From Chromatiaceae bacterium (GTDB taxonomy: Bacteria; Pseudomonadota; Gammaproteobacteria; Chromatiales; Chromatiaceae): a DNA stretch of 64,000 bases. The notes under the pieces were generated by a model. That model made no database searches. It was not told the DNA's origin and saw only the letters and a list, made by a program, of their open reading frames with translations. Position numbers and translations under genes: made by a program. Where the stretch lies: NCBI GenBank assembly GCA_016714645.1, contig JADKCI010000004.1, forward strand, positions 124,001 to 188,000, given 5' to 3'. Below, piece by piece: positions 23,738-32,799 of this stretch. The stretch's first letter is position 1. The number at the start of each line of letters is the position of its first letter.

Positions 23738-26700
23738 ATGGACGACGCTGCCACGCCGCTGCCCCTCTTGTCGGACGACCCGCCAGAGGACGATGCCCTT
23801 GACCCCGCCATCGTTGCGGCCTTCATCGCCCGCTGGTCCGCCGCGAGCGGTACCGAGCGGGCCAACTACCAGCTTTTCCTGACCGAACTCTGTACCCTGC
23901 TTGGCCTGCCCCGGCCGGACCCGGCGCGGGAAGACACCCAGGACAACGTCTACTGCTTCGAGCGCCGCGTTTGCTTTCAGCACGGCGACGGCACCCAGAG
24001 CCAGGGCTTCATCGACCTCTACCGCCGCGCCTGCTATGTCCTGGAATGCAAACAGACCGGCCTGGAACTGGATACCCGCGGCTGGGACAAGGCCATGCTC
24101 CGCGCCCACGGCCAGGCGGTGCAATATGTCCGCGCCCTGCCCGTGGCGGAGGGCCGGCCGCCCTTCGTGGTGGTCGTGGACGTGGGACGGAGCATCGAAC
24201 TCTACAGCGAGTTCAGCCGCAGCGGCGGGGCCTATATCCCCTACCCAGACCCCCGCTCCCACCGCCTCCGCCTGGAGGACCTGCGCCGGCCCGGGATCCG
24301 CGTCCGGCTGCGGGCCCTCTGGCTCGACCCGCTCAGCCTCGACCTCAGCCGCCGCGCCGCCCGCGTCACCCGGGACATCGCCGCCCGCCTGGCGCGCCTC
24401 GCCGTCTCGCTGGAGTCCGCCGGCCATGCCCCCGAGGTGACCGCCGCCTTCCTCATCCGTTGCCTCTTCACCCTCTTTGCCGAGGACGTGGGGCTCATCA
24501 AACTGGGCGGCTTCACCGACCTGTTGCAATCGGTGCGGGCCGATCCCGCCCAGTTCGTCCCGCTGACCGAGCACCTCTGGCGGGAGATGAACCTGGGCGC
24601 CGCCTTCTCGGTCATCCTGCGCGAGCGGGTGCCGCGCTTCAACGGCGGCCTCTTCGCCGCGGGCCAGGCCCTGCCGCTCGACCGCGACCAGCTCGACCTG
24701 CTGATCGACGCCGGCCGGGCCGACTGGCGCCACGTCGAGCCCGCCATCTTCGGCACCCTGCTGGAACGCGCCCTCGACCCGCGGGAGCGCCACGCCCTGG
24801 GTGCCCACTACACCCCTCGCGCCTACGTCGAGCGGTTGGTGCTGCCTACCGTCATCGCCCCCCTGCGCGAGGAATGGACCGCCGTCCATAGCGCCGCCTT
24901 CAGCCTGCACGAGCAGGGCAAGGACCCGGAGGCCATCCGGCTGGTCAGTGCCTTCCAGGTCCGCCTGGCCAACATCCGGGTGCTCGACCCCGCGTGCGGC
25001 TCCGGCAATTTCCTCTACGTCACCCTCGAGCATCTCAAGCGCCTGGAGGGCGAGGTCCTGGATACCCTGGAGTCCCTCGGCCAGCGCCAACTGCTGATGG
25101 CCATGGAGGGGGTGAGCGTCGATCCCCACCAACTTCTCGGCTTGGAGATCAACCCCCGCGCCGCCGCCATCGCCGAGACAGTGCTGTGGATCGGCTATCT
25201 GCAATGGCACTTCCGCACCCACGGCAACGTCAACCCGCCGGAACCCGTGATCCGCGACTTCCGCAATATCCAGTGCCGCGATGCCGTGCTCGCCTACGAC
25301 CGGGTTGAATGGGTCACGGACGCGGCGGGCCGGCCGGTCACCCGCTGGGACGGGCGGACCTACCAGCCCCATCCGGTCACCGGCGAGCCGGTCCCGGACG
25401 AGAACGCCCGGTTGCCGCTGGAACGCTACCTCAACCCCCGGCGGGCGGAGTGGCCGGAGGCGGATTTCGTGGTGGGTAATCCGCCCTTCATTGGCGCCGG
25501 CACCCTGCGCCGTGCCCTGGGCGACGGCTATGTGGAGGCCCTGCGCACGACCTGGCGGGAGGTCCCGGAGTCCGCCGATTACGTCATGTACTGGTGGGAG
25601 CGTGCCGCCGAGCTGACGCGGGGCGGGCACCTGCGTCGCTTCGGCTTCATCACCACCAACAGCCTGCGCCAGACCTTCAACCGCCGGGTGCTGGAGCGGC
25701 ACCTCAAGGCCGCCGAGCCCCTGTCACTGCTGTTTGCGGTCCCGGATCACCCCTGGGTCGATTCGGCGGGCGGGGCGGCGGTGCGGATCGGCATGACCGT
25801 GGCCGAGGCGGGCGATAAGCTAGGTGTTATCGACCAGGTGGTGGCCGAACGTAGCGGCCAGGGCGAGGGGCTGGACGTTGATCTGGAGCGGACGGCCGGG
25901 CGCATCCATGCCGACCTGCGGATTGGGGCCGATGTAGCTTCGGCTGTAGCGTTGCTTGCTAATCGGGACCTCAGCAATCCCGGAGTCAAACTCCATGGTG
26001 CCGGCTTCATCGTCACGCCGAAAGAAGCCTTGACCCTGGGTTTGGGTCGTGTGCTCGGCCTAGACCGACACATTCGCGCTTATCTGAATGGCCGCGATCT
26101 GACCCAAAATTCGCGGGGCGTCATGGTCATTGACCTGTTTGGGCTAAACGCAGACGAAGTGAGGTCGCGTTATCCCGAGGTCTACCAGCGGGTGTTGGAG
26201 CGGGTCAAGCCGGAACGGGACCAGAACAAACGCGAATCCAGGAAGCTGAATTGGTGGCTCTTCGGGGAGACCAATCCGAAGCTCAGGAGACAACTCGCGG
26301 GACTATCCCGCTATATCGCCACCGTCGAGACCGCCAAGCATCGCACCTTCGTGTTCCTGGACCAGTCCATCCTGCCGGACAACATGCTGGTCAACATCGC
26401 AGTCGATGACGCCTGGCTCTTGGGGGTTCTCTCCTGCCGCATCCATGTCTTCTGGGCGCTTGCCACCGGCGGTCGCTTGGGCATGGGCAATGATCCCCGC
26501 TACAACAAGACCCGCTGCTTCGAGACCTTCCCCTTCCCCGCCCCTAACGATCCCGTAGGTCGGGTTAGGGCAGGGATGCCCGTAACCCGACGCCCGGCCG
26601 CGGTCTCGTCGGGTTACGCTGCGCTAACCCGACCTACGGATCCCCTTAACCCCGCGGAGGCCCTCAAGACCCGCATTCGCCAACTGGCCGAGGACCTCGA

Positions 26701-27313
26701 CGCCCACCGCAAGGCCCGTCAGGCGCTGCACCCGGGGCTGACCATGACCGGCATGTACAACGTGCTGGACATGCTGCGTCGGGGCGAACCCCTGAGCCCC
26801 AAGGATAAGATCATCCACGAACAGGGCCTGGTTTCGGTTCTGCGTCAGCTCCACGATGAACTCGACGCCGCCGTCCTCGCCGCCTACGGCTGGGAGGACC
26901 TGATCCCGGCCCTGGTAGGAAAGGGCTCGGGGAACGGGGTGGAGGAGACGATCCTGCTGCGCCTTGTCGCCCTCAACACCGAGCGCGCGACCGAGGAGCG
27001 TCGTGGCCTCATCCGCTGGCTGCGCCCCGAATTCCAGCATCCCGGCGGTGGCGCCACCGTCCAGACCGAGGCGAAAATCACCGCCGCCACGCCTACCGCC
27101 AGCGGCCCCAAACCCGACTGGCCTAAGACCCTGCCTGAGCAGTTCCAGGCCCTGCGCGCCGCCCTTGCCACCCGCCCCGGCCCACTCAGCGCCGCCGACC
27201 TGGCCCAAGGCTTCACCCGCGCCCCTCGCTCCCGGATCGCCGAACTCCTGGAGACCCTCGCCACCCTCGGCCACGCCCGCCGCCTGGACGATGGCCGCTA
27301 CCTGCCCGGCTAG
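23738..27313 (+). CDS. MmeI-like single-chain restriction-modification enzyme (type IIL/IIG)
   Basis: A 1191-aa protein combining nuclease, adenine methyltransferase and target recognition. A PD-(D/E)xK-like site is visible as IDLYRRACYVLECK (Asp93, Glu103, Lys105). The methylase core has VLDPACGSGNFL near residues 417-428 and the catalytic NPPF near 581. The region from about 700 to 960 would recognise DNA, and the C terminus has a helical spacer and a winged-helix-like tail. The ATG at 23738 opens a plausible acidic N terminus; an upstream start at 23672 is less likely. An 87-bp palindromic element is inserted in frame at residues about 939-967. No separate R, M or S gene is nearby, as expected for this class. 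Confidence 0.88.
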   Translation: MDDAATPLPLLSDDPPEDDALDPAIVAAFIARWSAASGTERANYQLFLTELCTLLGLPRPDPAREDTQDNVYCFERRVCFQHGDGTQSQGFIDLYRRACYVLECKQTGLELDTRGWDKAMLRAHGQAVQYVRALPVAEGRPPFVVVVDVGRSIELYSEFSRSGGAYIPYPDPRSHRLRLEDLRRPGIRVRLRALWLDPLSLDLSRRAARVTRDIAARLARLAVSLESAGHAPEVTAAFLIRCLFTLFAEDVGLIKLGGFTDLLQSVRADPAQFVPLTEHLWREMNLGAAFSVILRERVPRFNGGLFAAGQALPLDRDQLDLLIDAGRADWRHVEPAIFGTLLERALDPRERHALGAHYTPRAYVERLVLPTVIAPLREEWTAVHSAAFSLHEQGKDPEAIRLVSAFQVRLANIRVLDPACGSGNFLYVTLEHLKRLEGEVLDTLESLGQRQLLMAMEGVSVDPHQLLGLEINPRAAAIAETVLWIGYLQWHFRTHGNVNPPEPVIRDFRNIQCRDAVLAYDRVEWVTDAAGRPVTRWDGRTYQPHPVTGEPVPDENARLPLERYLNPRRAEWPEADFVVGNPPFIGAGTLRRALGDGYVEALRTTWREVPESADYVMYWWERAAELTRGGHLRRFGFITTNSLRQTFNRRVLERHLKAAEPLSLLFAVPDHPWVDSAGGAAVRIGMTVAEAGDKLGVIDQVVAERSGQGEGLDVDLERTAGRIHADLRIGADVASAVALLANRDLSNPGVKLHGAGFIVTPKEALTLGLGRVLGLDRHIRAYLNGRDLTQNSRGVMVIDLFGLNADEVRSRYPEVYQRVLERVKPERDQNKRESRKLNWWLFGETNPKLRRQLAGLSRYIATVETAKHRTFVFLDQSILPDNMLVNIAVDDAWLLGVLSCRIHVFWALATGGRLGMGNDPRYNKTRCFETFPFPAPNDPVGRVRAGMPVTRRPAAVSSGYAALTRPTDPLNPAEALKTRIRQLAEDLDAHRKARQALHPGLTMTGMYNVLDMLRRGEPLSPKDKIIHEQGLVSVLRQLHDELDAAVLAAYGWEDLIPALVGKGSGNGVEETILLRLVALNTERATEERRGLIRWLRPEFQHPGGGATVQTEAKITAATPTASGPKPDWPKTLPEQFQALRAALATRPGPLSAADLAQGFTRAPRSRIAELLETLATLGHARRLDDGRYLPG
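26553..26639 (+). repeat. 87-bp nested palindromic element inserted in frame in the MmeI-like gene
   Basis: Outer arms CCGTAGGTCGGGTTAG (26553-26568) and CTAACCCGACCTACGG (26624-26639) are perfect 16-bp inverted repeats. Inside, GTAACCCGACG (26582-26592) and CGTCGGGTTAC (26607-26617) form a second perfect 11-bp hairpin. The total length of 87 bp equals 29 codons and contains no stop in the gene's frame, giving a peptide rich in Arg/Pro/Val. It resembles the dispersed GTCGGGTTA-type intergenic repeats. Confidence 0.85.
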
Positions 27314-27367
27314 CGCCCAATGAACGGCCCGCCCGCCTACAACCTTCGAACTCCTGGAGACGTGCCA

Positions 27368-27583
27368 ATGACCACGGCCCCCGCTTGGCGAGACCCTATC
27401 GTGCTTGAACTGCATGCCATTCGCGAGCAGCTTGCCGAACGCTTCCAAAATGATCTGACCGCCTATTCAGAGGTAGCTACAGCCCACTGCCGCGTCTTGG
27501 GTTTCCGCCCCGTTGCATCGCCCAAGGATGTGGAAGCCACAACAGGTGACTCAGTTCCAACGTCCTTGACACCTAAACCCTAA
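27368..27583 (+). CDS. Small conserved-looking protein of unknown function
   Basis: A 71-aa protein, MTTAPAWRDPIVLELHAIRE then QLAERFQNDL and a variable tail. The pattern WRDPIVxELHxIRExxAxxxxxD recalls small proteins often found near toxin-antitoxin or restriction genes, but I cannot name a function. The ATG at 27368 follows GGAGACGTGCCA. It starts 54 nt after the MmeI-like gene and may be co-transcribed. Confidence 0.55.
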   Translation: MTTAPAWRDPIVLELHAIREQLAERFQNDLTAYSEVATAHCRVLGFRPVASPKDVEATTGDSVPTSLTPKP

Positions 27584-27677
27584 AAATCCCGGACCTGCGC
27601 GATCAGCCCACGCCGCCATAAACGACCGGGCGACCAGAGACCCACCTCGAGGCAAACTCGGCCGTAAACCCTTCAGA

Positions 27678-27716
27678 CCCCCTCTCCCCAACCCTCCCCC
27701 ACCAGGGGGGAGGGAG
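27678..27716 (-). repeat. GC-rich palindromic repeat (REP-like), intergenic copy
   Basis: Inverse copy of the element at the bioH start: CCCTCTCCCC, AACCCTCCCCC, ACCA, GGGGGGAGGGAG. It lies between the small unknown gene and xerC (convergent stops), a typical location for such repeats. Confidence 0.75.
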
Positions 27717-27742
27717 CCAGAAATGACGGGGGGCGGTCCGGC

Positions 27743-28687
27743 TTAATCCTCGGTTGCCGGGCCCTTGCGCCGCGCTCGGGGGTGGGCCTGGTCATAGACC
27801 TGGGCCAGGTGCTGAAAATCCAGGTGGGTGTAGATCTGGGTGGTGCCGATATTGGCGTGGCCGAGGAGTTCCTGGACGGCGCGCAGGTCGCCGGAGGATT
27901 CCAGCAGGTGGCTGGCGAAGGAGTGGCGCAGCAGGTGGGGGTGCAGGTGGCGGCCGGCGCCCTGTGCCGCCGCCCAGTGCTGGAGGCGCTGCTCGACGGT
28001 GCGGGGGTGGATGCGGGACCCGCGCTGGCTGACGAAGAGGGCGGCTTCCCCGGGGCTGGCCAGTTGGCCGCGCACCTGATGCCAGTGCCGCACGGCCGCG
28101 ATGGCCTGGGCACCCACGGGGACGCGCCGACGCTTGGCGCCCTTGCCGAGGACCTCCAGACTGGCATCCTCCAGGTCGATGTCGTTGAGGTTGATCGAGA
28201 CCAGTTCCGCCAGACGCAGGCCACTGGAGTAGAAGAGCTCGATCATGGCCCGGTCGCGCAGGGCCAGGGGGTCCTCGGACTGGGCCTGGTCCAGCAGGGC
28301 GCAGAGTTGGTCGGCCTCGAAGGTGGTGGGCAGTTTGCGCTCGGTCTTGGGGGCGCGGATGCCTTGGGCGGGGTTGGCGCCTAGGCGGCCCTCCCGCAGC
28401 AGGTAGTTGAAGAGGCTGCGCAGGGCCGAGAGTTCGCGCTGCAGGGTCTTGCCGCCGGCGCCGCCGCGATGCCGCCAGGCGACATAGCGGCGCACCTCCT
28501 CCGGGGTCATGGTCGCCCAGTCCAGACCCGCGCCCGCCCCCGCGCGCCAGGCGCCGATCCGTTCCAGGTCGCGGCGGTAATTCGTCAGGGTCAGGGGCGA
28601 GAGCCGGCGTTCGTGGGCCAGGTGGGCCAGGAAGGCGGCCAGTGCGGGGGCCGCCGGGTCCTGGTCGGCGGCGCTGGCTTCCGACAT
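27743..28687 (-). CDS. xerC: Tyrosine recombinase XerC
   Basis: A 314-aa site-specific recombinase that acts with XerD at dif to resolve chromosome dimers. The N-terminal SAM-like core-binding domain (HERRLSPLTLTNYRRDLERI) is followed by the catalytic domain with Arg in SSGLRLAEL, HLLRHSFASHLL and LLGHANIGTTQIYTHLD carrying the nucleophilic Tyr. The ATG at 28687 is chosen because upstream frame extension lacks homology. It lies in the usual dapF-DUF484-xerC order. Confidence 0.95.
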   Translation of the reverse strand: MSEASAADQDPAAPALAAFLAHLAHERRLSPLTLTNYRRDLERIGAWRAGAGAGLDWATMTPEEVRRYVAWRHRGGAGGKTLQRELSALRSLFNYLLREGRLGANPAQGIRAPKTERKLPTTFEADQLCALLDQAQSEDPLALRDRAMIELFYSSGLRLAELVSINLNDIDLEDASLEVLGKGAKRRRVPVGAQAIAAVRHWHQVRGQLASPGEAALFVSQRGSRIHPRTVEQRLQHWAAAQGAGRHLHPHLLRHSFASHLLESSGDLRAVQELLGHANIGTTQIYTHLDFQHLAQVYDQAHPRARRKGPATED

Positions 28688-28691
28688 GACC

Positions 28692-29324
28692 TTAGGGCTC
28701 CAGGGCGGCGAGACAGGCGCTGACCAGCTCGCCCAGGCGGTGCAGATGATCCGTGCCCATGTCCGGGCCGAAGCGCGCCGGGTCGGTGCTGCCGATGGCC
28801 AGCAGGCCTGACTGGGTGGGGGAGCGGACGGGGATGAGGGCGGCGGAGCGGATGCCGACACCGGCGTCGGGGAACAGCAGGGCGGCATGGTCTGGGTCGA
28901 GGGGGCCGCAGCGGGCACTGGCTTGCATCCCGGTTGTCCCGTCGGCGCCAGCCTGTCCGGCCTGGGTGTCGAATACGAGGGCTACGGCCTCGGCCTCGAA
29001 CTCCCGGCGCAGGGAGTCGCTGAGCAGAGCCTCCAGCCTTGGCCGGTCCGGGGCGCCGATGAGTTGCAGCATGAGGCCGTGGAGGCGGCCGGCGAGGGCC
29101 TCGTAGTCGCGGGCCCGGGCGATGAGTTGAGCCAGGAGGCGGCGCTCGTCTTCCACCTGGGCGCGCAGCAGGCCCATCTGGTGTTCGACCAGGGACAGGG
29201 TGCCTTCCGGGCCATGGGGCAGGCGCAGGCGGGCGGTAAGCTCGGGGTGACGCAGGAAAAACCCCGGGTCGGCCTCCAGGTAGGCGGCGACGGCGGTATC
29301 CCCGACGGGTGACGGCGCGGTCAT
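28692..29324 (-). CDS. DUF484 family protein
   Basis: A 210-aa protein of the DUF484 family, a GAF-like fold of unknown ligand that is nearly always between dapF and xerC in gammaproteobacteria. Features are VAAYLEADPGFFLRHPELTA at the N terminus, a coiled segment VEDERRLLAQLIARARDYEA and a GAF-like second half with LIPVRSPTQSGLLAIGS. The start overlaps the dapF stop by 4 nt and the stop is 4 nt before xerC. Confidence 0.92.
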   Translation of the reverse strand: MTAPSPVGDTAVAAYLEADPGFFLRHPELTARLRLPHGPEGTLSLVEHQMGLLRAQVEDERRLLAQLIARARDYEALAGRLHGLMLQLIGAPDRPRLEALLSDSLRREFEAEAVALVFDTQAGQAGADGTTGMQASARCGPLDPDHAALLFPDAGVGIRSAALIPVRSPTQSGLLAIGSTDPARFGPDMGTDHLHRLGELVSACLAALEP

Positions 29325-30151
29325 GGTTCGATCTCTCCACTAAAGACGCTGACGGCCGGCCCGGTCATCCAGATGGGTTCGGCGCCGCCCGCCCAGGCGA
29401 TGCTCAGGTCGCCCCCGGGCAGACTCACCCGCACGGCCTCATCCAGCAGGCCGAGGCGCCGGCCCACCGCCACGGCGGCGCAGGCGCCGGTGCCGCAGGC
29501 CAGGGTCTCGCCCGCGCCGCGCTCGAAGACCCGCAGCCGGATATGGGCCGGGTCCAGGATCTGCATGAAGCCGGCGTTGACGCGCTGGGGAAAGCGGGGA
29601 TGGCCTTCGATGAGGGGACCTAGCTGGGCGACGGGGGCCTGGTCCAGGTCAGGAACTCGCAGCACGGCGTGGGGGTTGCCCAGGGAGACGGCGCCGATCC
29701 TCTGGGTCTGGCCGTCCACCTCCAGGTCGTAGCTATCCGCCTCCGCTGCCGCCAGGAAGGGGATGTCCGCGGGGGCGAAGCGGGGCGAGCCCATATTCAC
29801 CCGCACCTGGCCGTCGGCCTGGATAAAGAGGTGGATGGGGCCCGCCGCGGTGCCCACCGGGATCTCGGTCTTGTCTGTCAGCCCCTGGTCGAGCACGAAG
29901 CGGGCGAAGCAGCGGGCGCCGTTGCCGCACTGTTCCACCTCGGAGCCGTCGGCGTTGAAGATGCGGTAGTGGAAGTCGGTGCCGGCCAGGCGTGGGGGCT
30001 CCACCAGCAGGATCTGGTCGCAGCCGATGCCAAAGCGGCGGTCCGCCAGGAAGCGGCATTGGTCCGCGCTCAGGGTCACCGGCTGGCGCACGCCGTCGAA
30101 GACGACAAAGTCGTTGCCCAGGCCCTGCATCTTAGTGAAAGGGAGTTTCAT
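29321..30151 (-). CDS. dapF: Diaminopimelate epimerase DapF
   Basis: A 276-aa PLP-independent epimerase converting LL- to meso-diaminopimelate for lysine and peptidoglycan. The two catalytic Cys lie in EQCGNGARC (Cys75) and LACGTGACA near residue 217. The N-terminal MQGLGNDFVV motif is standard. It is part of the lysA-methyltransferase-dapF-DUF484-xerC operon. Confidence 0.97.
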   Translation of the reverse strand: MKLPFTKMQGLGNDFVVFDGVRQPVTLSADQCRFLADRRFGIGCDQILLVEPPRLAGTDFHYRIFNADGSEVEQCGNGARCFARFVLDQGLTDKTEIPVGTAAGPIHLFIQADGQVRVNMGSPRFAPADIPFLAAAEADSYDLEVDGQTQRIGAVSLGNPHAVLRVPDLDQAPVAQLGPLIEGHPRFPQRVNAGFMQILDPAHIRLRVFERGAGETLACGTGACAAVAVGRRLGLLDEAVRVSLPGGDLSIAWAGGAEPIWMTGPAVSVFSGEIEP

Positions 30152-30159
30152 GGTCCTGA

Positions 30160-30831
30160 TCAGCCGGGCAGACGGCCGGAGACCGTCAGGTGACGGTCGC
30201 TTACCACCGCCACTTCCAGGCTTGCCAGGCCGGCCTCGGCCAACTGGGCCTGGACCTCGGCGGGCTCGAAGGCGGCGAAGAGGGCGTCGCGGTAGGCGTT
30301 CTGGAGCAGCTCGGGTTCATCGCCTACATAGGTCACCACCAGGGATTCAGCCCAGCCAGGGGAGGGCGGGCGCATCAGGTCCATGACCAGGACCAGGGCG
30401 CCGGGGCGGCCCGCCGCGCCGATGCCGCGCCAGAGCCGGTGGGGGTCGGGGAATCGATGCAGCAGGCTGTTCGCCAGGACCAGGTCATAGGCGCCGGCCG
30501 CCACTTGCGTCGGCGGCAGGGTGTCGTGGATCAGTTGGCAGCGGCGGGCGACCCCGGGCCAGGCCCCCAGGCTGGCGCGCGCGATCTCCAGCCGGTCGGC
30601 GGAGTCGTCGAGGGCTTCGCAGCGCGCCCCGGGCCAGGCCTTGAGAAAGCGGATGACATAATCCGCCGGCTCACAACCCAGGGCCAGGGCCCGTTGGCCG
30701 TCCAGGTTGCCGGGATGCAGGTCGCGCAGGGACTGGAGGAATCGGTTGCCGTCCTCGGCGAAGTCCGCCTGGGCATAGGCCCGGGCCCGGGCTGCGTCCT
30801 CCATGCGTTCGGGTGCGGGACGGCGTCTCAT
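30160..30831 (-). CDS. SAM-dependent methyltransferase-like protein between lysA and dapF
   Basis: A 223-aa protein with a Rossmann-type core: ALALGCEPADYVIRFLKA stands where motif I is expected, although the Gly pattern is weak. EALDDSADRLEIARASL and AYDLVLANSLLHRFPDP follow as the SAM-acid and motif IV regions. The substrate is unknown. It is spaced 8 nt from dapF and 10 nt from lysA, so it belongs to the same transcript, but a role in lysine synthesis is not established. Confidence 0.7.
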   Translation of the reverse strand: MRRRPAPERMEDAARARAYAQADFAEDGNRFLQSLRDLHPGNLDGQRALALGCEPADYVIRFLKAWPGARCEALDDSADRLEIARASLGAWPGVARRCQLIHDTLPPTQVAAGAYDLVLANSLLHRFPDPHRLWRGIGAAGRPGALVLVMDLMRPPSPGWAESLVVTYVGDEPELLQNAYRDALFAAFEPAEVQAQLAEAGLASLEVAVVSDRHLTVSGRLPG

Positions 30832-30841
30832 GTCATGTGGC

Positions 30842-32089
30842 TCAAGGGATTAGCGTCTCCCCGGCGAAGAGGGACGCGACCGTCTCGCGGGGGCGTACCA
30901 GATGGATGTTGGCGCCATCCACCATGACCTCGGGGGCGCGGGGGCGGCTGTTGTAATTGGAACTCATGGTGAAGCCGTAGGCACCGCTGCCGCGCACGGC
31001 CAGGAGGTCACCGGGGGCAAGGGCCAGATCGCGGGCCTTGCCGATGAAGTCGCCGGTCTCGCACACGGGGCCCACCAGGTCGTAGAGGGCGCGCTCGCCC
31101 CCCTCGTGGCGGTCGGTGGGGATGATGTCCTGGACCGCCTGGTAGAGGGCGGGGCGCACCAGATCGTTCATGGCGGCATCGACGATGGCAAAGCGCTTCT
31201 GGCCGTTGTCCTTGAGCATTTCCACCCGCGTCAGCAGGATGCCGGCGTTGCCGGCGATGGCGCGGCCGGGCTCCAGCAGAATTTCGTAATGGCGGCCCTC
31301 CAGGAGCTGGTCCAGGGCGCGGGCATAGTCGGCGGGCTCGGGTGGGGTTTCATGGGTGTAGCGGATGCCAAGGCCGCCGCCCAGATCCAGGTGATGGATG
31401 GGGATACCGAAGCGTTCCAGCCGGTCCGCCAGTTCCAGGACCCGCGTGAGGGCGTCGAGAAAGGGCGCCAGCTCGGTCAGCTGAGAACCGATGTGGCAAT
31501 CGATGCCGGTCACGCGCAGATGGGGGCTCGCGGCGGCGCGCTCATAGACCCGGTCGGCGGCATGGATGTCGATACCGAACTTGTTCTCGCGCAGGCCGGT
31601 GGAGATGTAGGGGTGGGTGCCCGCATCCACGTCCGGGTTGACGCGGATCGACACCGGGGCGACGGTGCCCAAGGTCCGGGCGACCCCTTCCAGACGTTCC
31701 AGTTCGGCCTCGGACTCGACATTGAAGCAGCGGATGCCGACCTCCAGGGCCCGGCGCATCTCCTCCGCGCGCTTGCCGACGCCGGAGAAGATGACCTTGG
31801 CCGGGTCGCCCCCCGCCGCCAGCACCCGCTCCAGTTCCCCACCCGAGACGATGTCGAAACCGGACTCCAGTCGCGCCAGGACGTTGAGCACGGCCAGGTT
31901 GGAGTTGGCCTTGACGGCAAAGCAGATCAGGTGGGGATGATGGCCGAAGGCGGTGTCGAAGGCCCGCCAGTGGCGCTCCAGGGTGGCGCGGGAATACACA
32001 TAGCAAGGGGTGCCGAAGCGCTCGGCGATGTTGGCGACCGGCACCTCCTCGGCATAGAGGCGATGTTCCTGGTACTGAAAATGATCCAT
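30842..32089 (-). CDS. lysA: Diaminopimelate decarboxylase LysA
   Basis: A 415-aa fold-III PLP enzyme making lysine from meso-diaminopimelate. Lys60 in ICFAVKANSN is the PLP lysine. Other conserved parts are GSGVGKR-like FSGVGKRAEEM, HIGSQLTEL, LDLGGGLGIRY, EPGRAI and CETGDFIGKAR. Twelve nt downstream of lptM, the usual lptM-lysA-dapF order. Confidence 0.97.
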   Translation of the reverse strand: MDHFQYQEHRLYAEEVPVANIAERFGTPCYVYSRATLERHWRAFDTAFGHHPHLICFAVKANSNLAVLNVLARLESGFDIVSGGELERVLAAGGDPAKVIFSGVGKRAEEMRRALEVGIRCFNVESEAELERLEGVARTLGTVAPVSIRVNPDVDAGTHPYISTGLRENKFGIDIHAADRVYERAAASPHLRVTGIDCHIGSQLTELAPFLDALTRVLELADRLERFGIPIHHLDLGGGLGIRYTHETPPEPADYARALDQLLEGRHYEILLEPGRAIAGNAGILLTRVEMLKDNGQKRFAIVDAAMNDLVRPALYQAVQDIIPTDRHEGGERALYDLVGPVCETGDFIGKARDLALAPGDLLAVRGSGAYGFTMSSNYNSRPRAPEVMVDGANIHLVRPRETVASLFAGETLIP

Positions 32090-32101
32090 CGGCGGGGGTT
32101 C

Positions 32102-32317
32102 CTAGCGGACGGGTGGCGGCACGGCTTCCGGGCCGGGGATCTCGGGGGCCTGGTCCTGCTGGGGCGATTGCGCCGGGGATTCCCTGGAGACTTCCTGCTT
32201 GCCAGCCTGTTCGTCAGGCAGGAAGAGGGGGCCTTTCTGGCCGCAGGCGGCCATCATCTGGCTGATGCCCAGCAGGGCGACCATCAGGATGAAGAGTTGG
32301 CGTGCCCAGCAAAGCAT
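32102..32317 (-). CDS. lptM: LPS-assembly lipoprotein LptM (YifL-like)
   Basis: A 71-aa lipoprotein. The lipobox MAAC places the acylated Cys at residue 25, followed by the family signature GQKGPLFLPDE and a Pro/Gln-rich tail. In E. coli LptM helps LptD mature at the outer membrane. The ATG at 32317 is chosen to give a normal lipoprotein signal. It is directly upstream of lysA, as in many gammaproteobacteria. Confidence 0.9.
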   Translation of the reverse strand: MLCWARQLFILMVALLGISQMMAACGQKGPLFLPDEQAGKQEVSRESPAQSPQQDQAPEIPGPEAVPPPVR

Positions 32318-32382
32318 CGGTCGAGGTTCCGGGGGGGAAGGGGCCTGAAGGGCCATAAGGGGGGCGAAAGGGCGATCGGCGC

Positions 32383-32799
32383 CTAGGGTTTGGCGGCCGC
32401 CCTATCACCCGAGTGCCCGGCGGCTGACCGCTCCCGCTTGATCGCCGCCAGGGGCGGGGCCTCGCGGCGTTTGTCGAGGAGGTGGTAGAGACTCAGGATG
32501 GGGTGACGAAACAGCATGCGTGGACCGGCATAACGCATGACTACCCTGACCCGTTCTCGCTGGCTGGCGCTATAGCAATGGACCTGGCAGTTGTTGCAGG
32601 CGGGCTTCTCCTCACCAAAGGGGCAGGTGGCGAGCCGCCGGCGGGCATAGTCCAGCAATTGAGCGCAGTCGTCGCAACTGCCGTTCCGGGTGCCGTGGTG
32701 ATCGCGGCAATAGAGGGCCATCATGGCGGCCATGGTCGCCTGTTCCCGGGCCAGGCGCGGACCGGTGGTTTGGGCCTGACTCGCCTGGGAGGCGGTCAT
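32383..32799 (-). CDS. YgbA-like (nitrous oxide-stimulated promoter family) protein
   Basis: A 138-aa Cys-rich protein of the family named for a nitrous-oxide-stimulated promoter (YgbA). It shows ALYCRDHHG, CDDCAQLLDYARRRLATCPF, KPACNNCQVHCY and VMRYAGPRML. The Cys clusters probably bind metal or an Fe-S centre. E. coli YgbA is linked to recovery from nitrosative stress. The start overlaps the end of the SPOR-like gene by 4 nt. Confidence 0.88.
   Translation of the reverse strand: MTASQASQAQTTGPRLAREQATMAAMMALYCRDHHGTRNGSCDDCAQLLDYARRRLATCPFGEEKPACNNCQVHCYSASQRERVRVVMRYAGPRMLFRHPILSLYHLLDKRREAPPLAAIKRERSAAGHSGDRAAAKP

Noticed and set aside
23708..25702. 664-aa minus-strand frame opposite the MmeI-like gene
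   Set aside because: No recognisable motifs; the plus-strand frame has nuclease and methylase motifs.
30902..32386. 494-aa + strand frame opposite lysA
   Set aside because: Shadow of lysA, which shows the full PLP-enzyme motif set.
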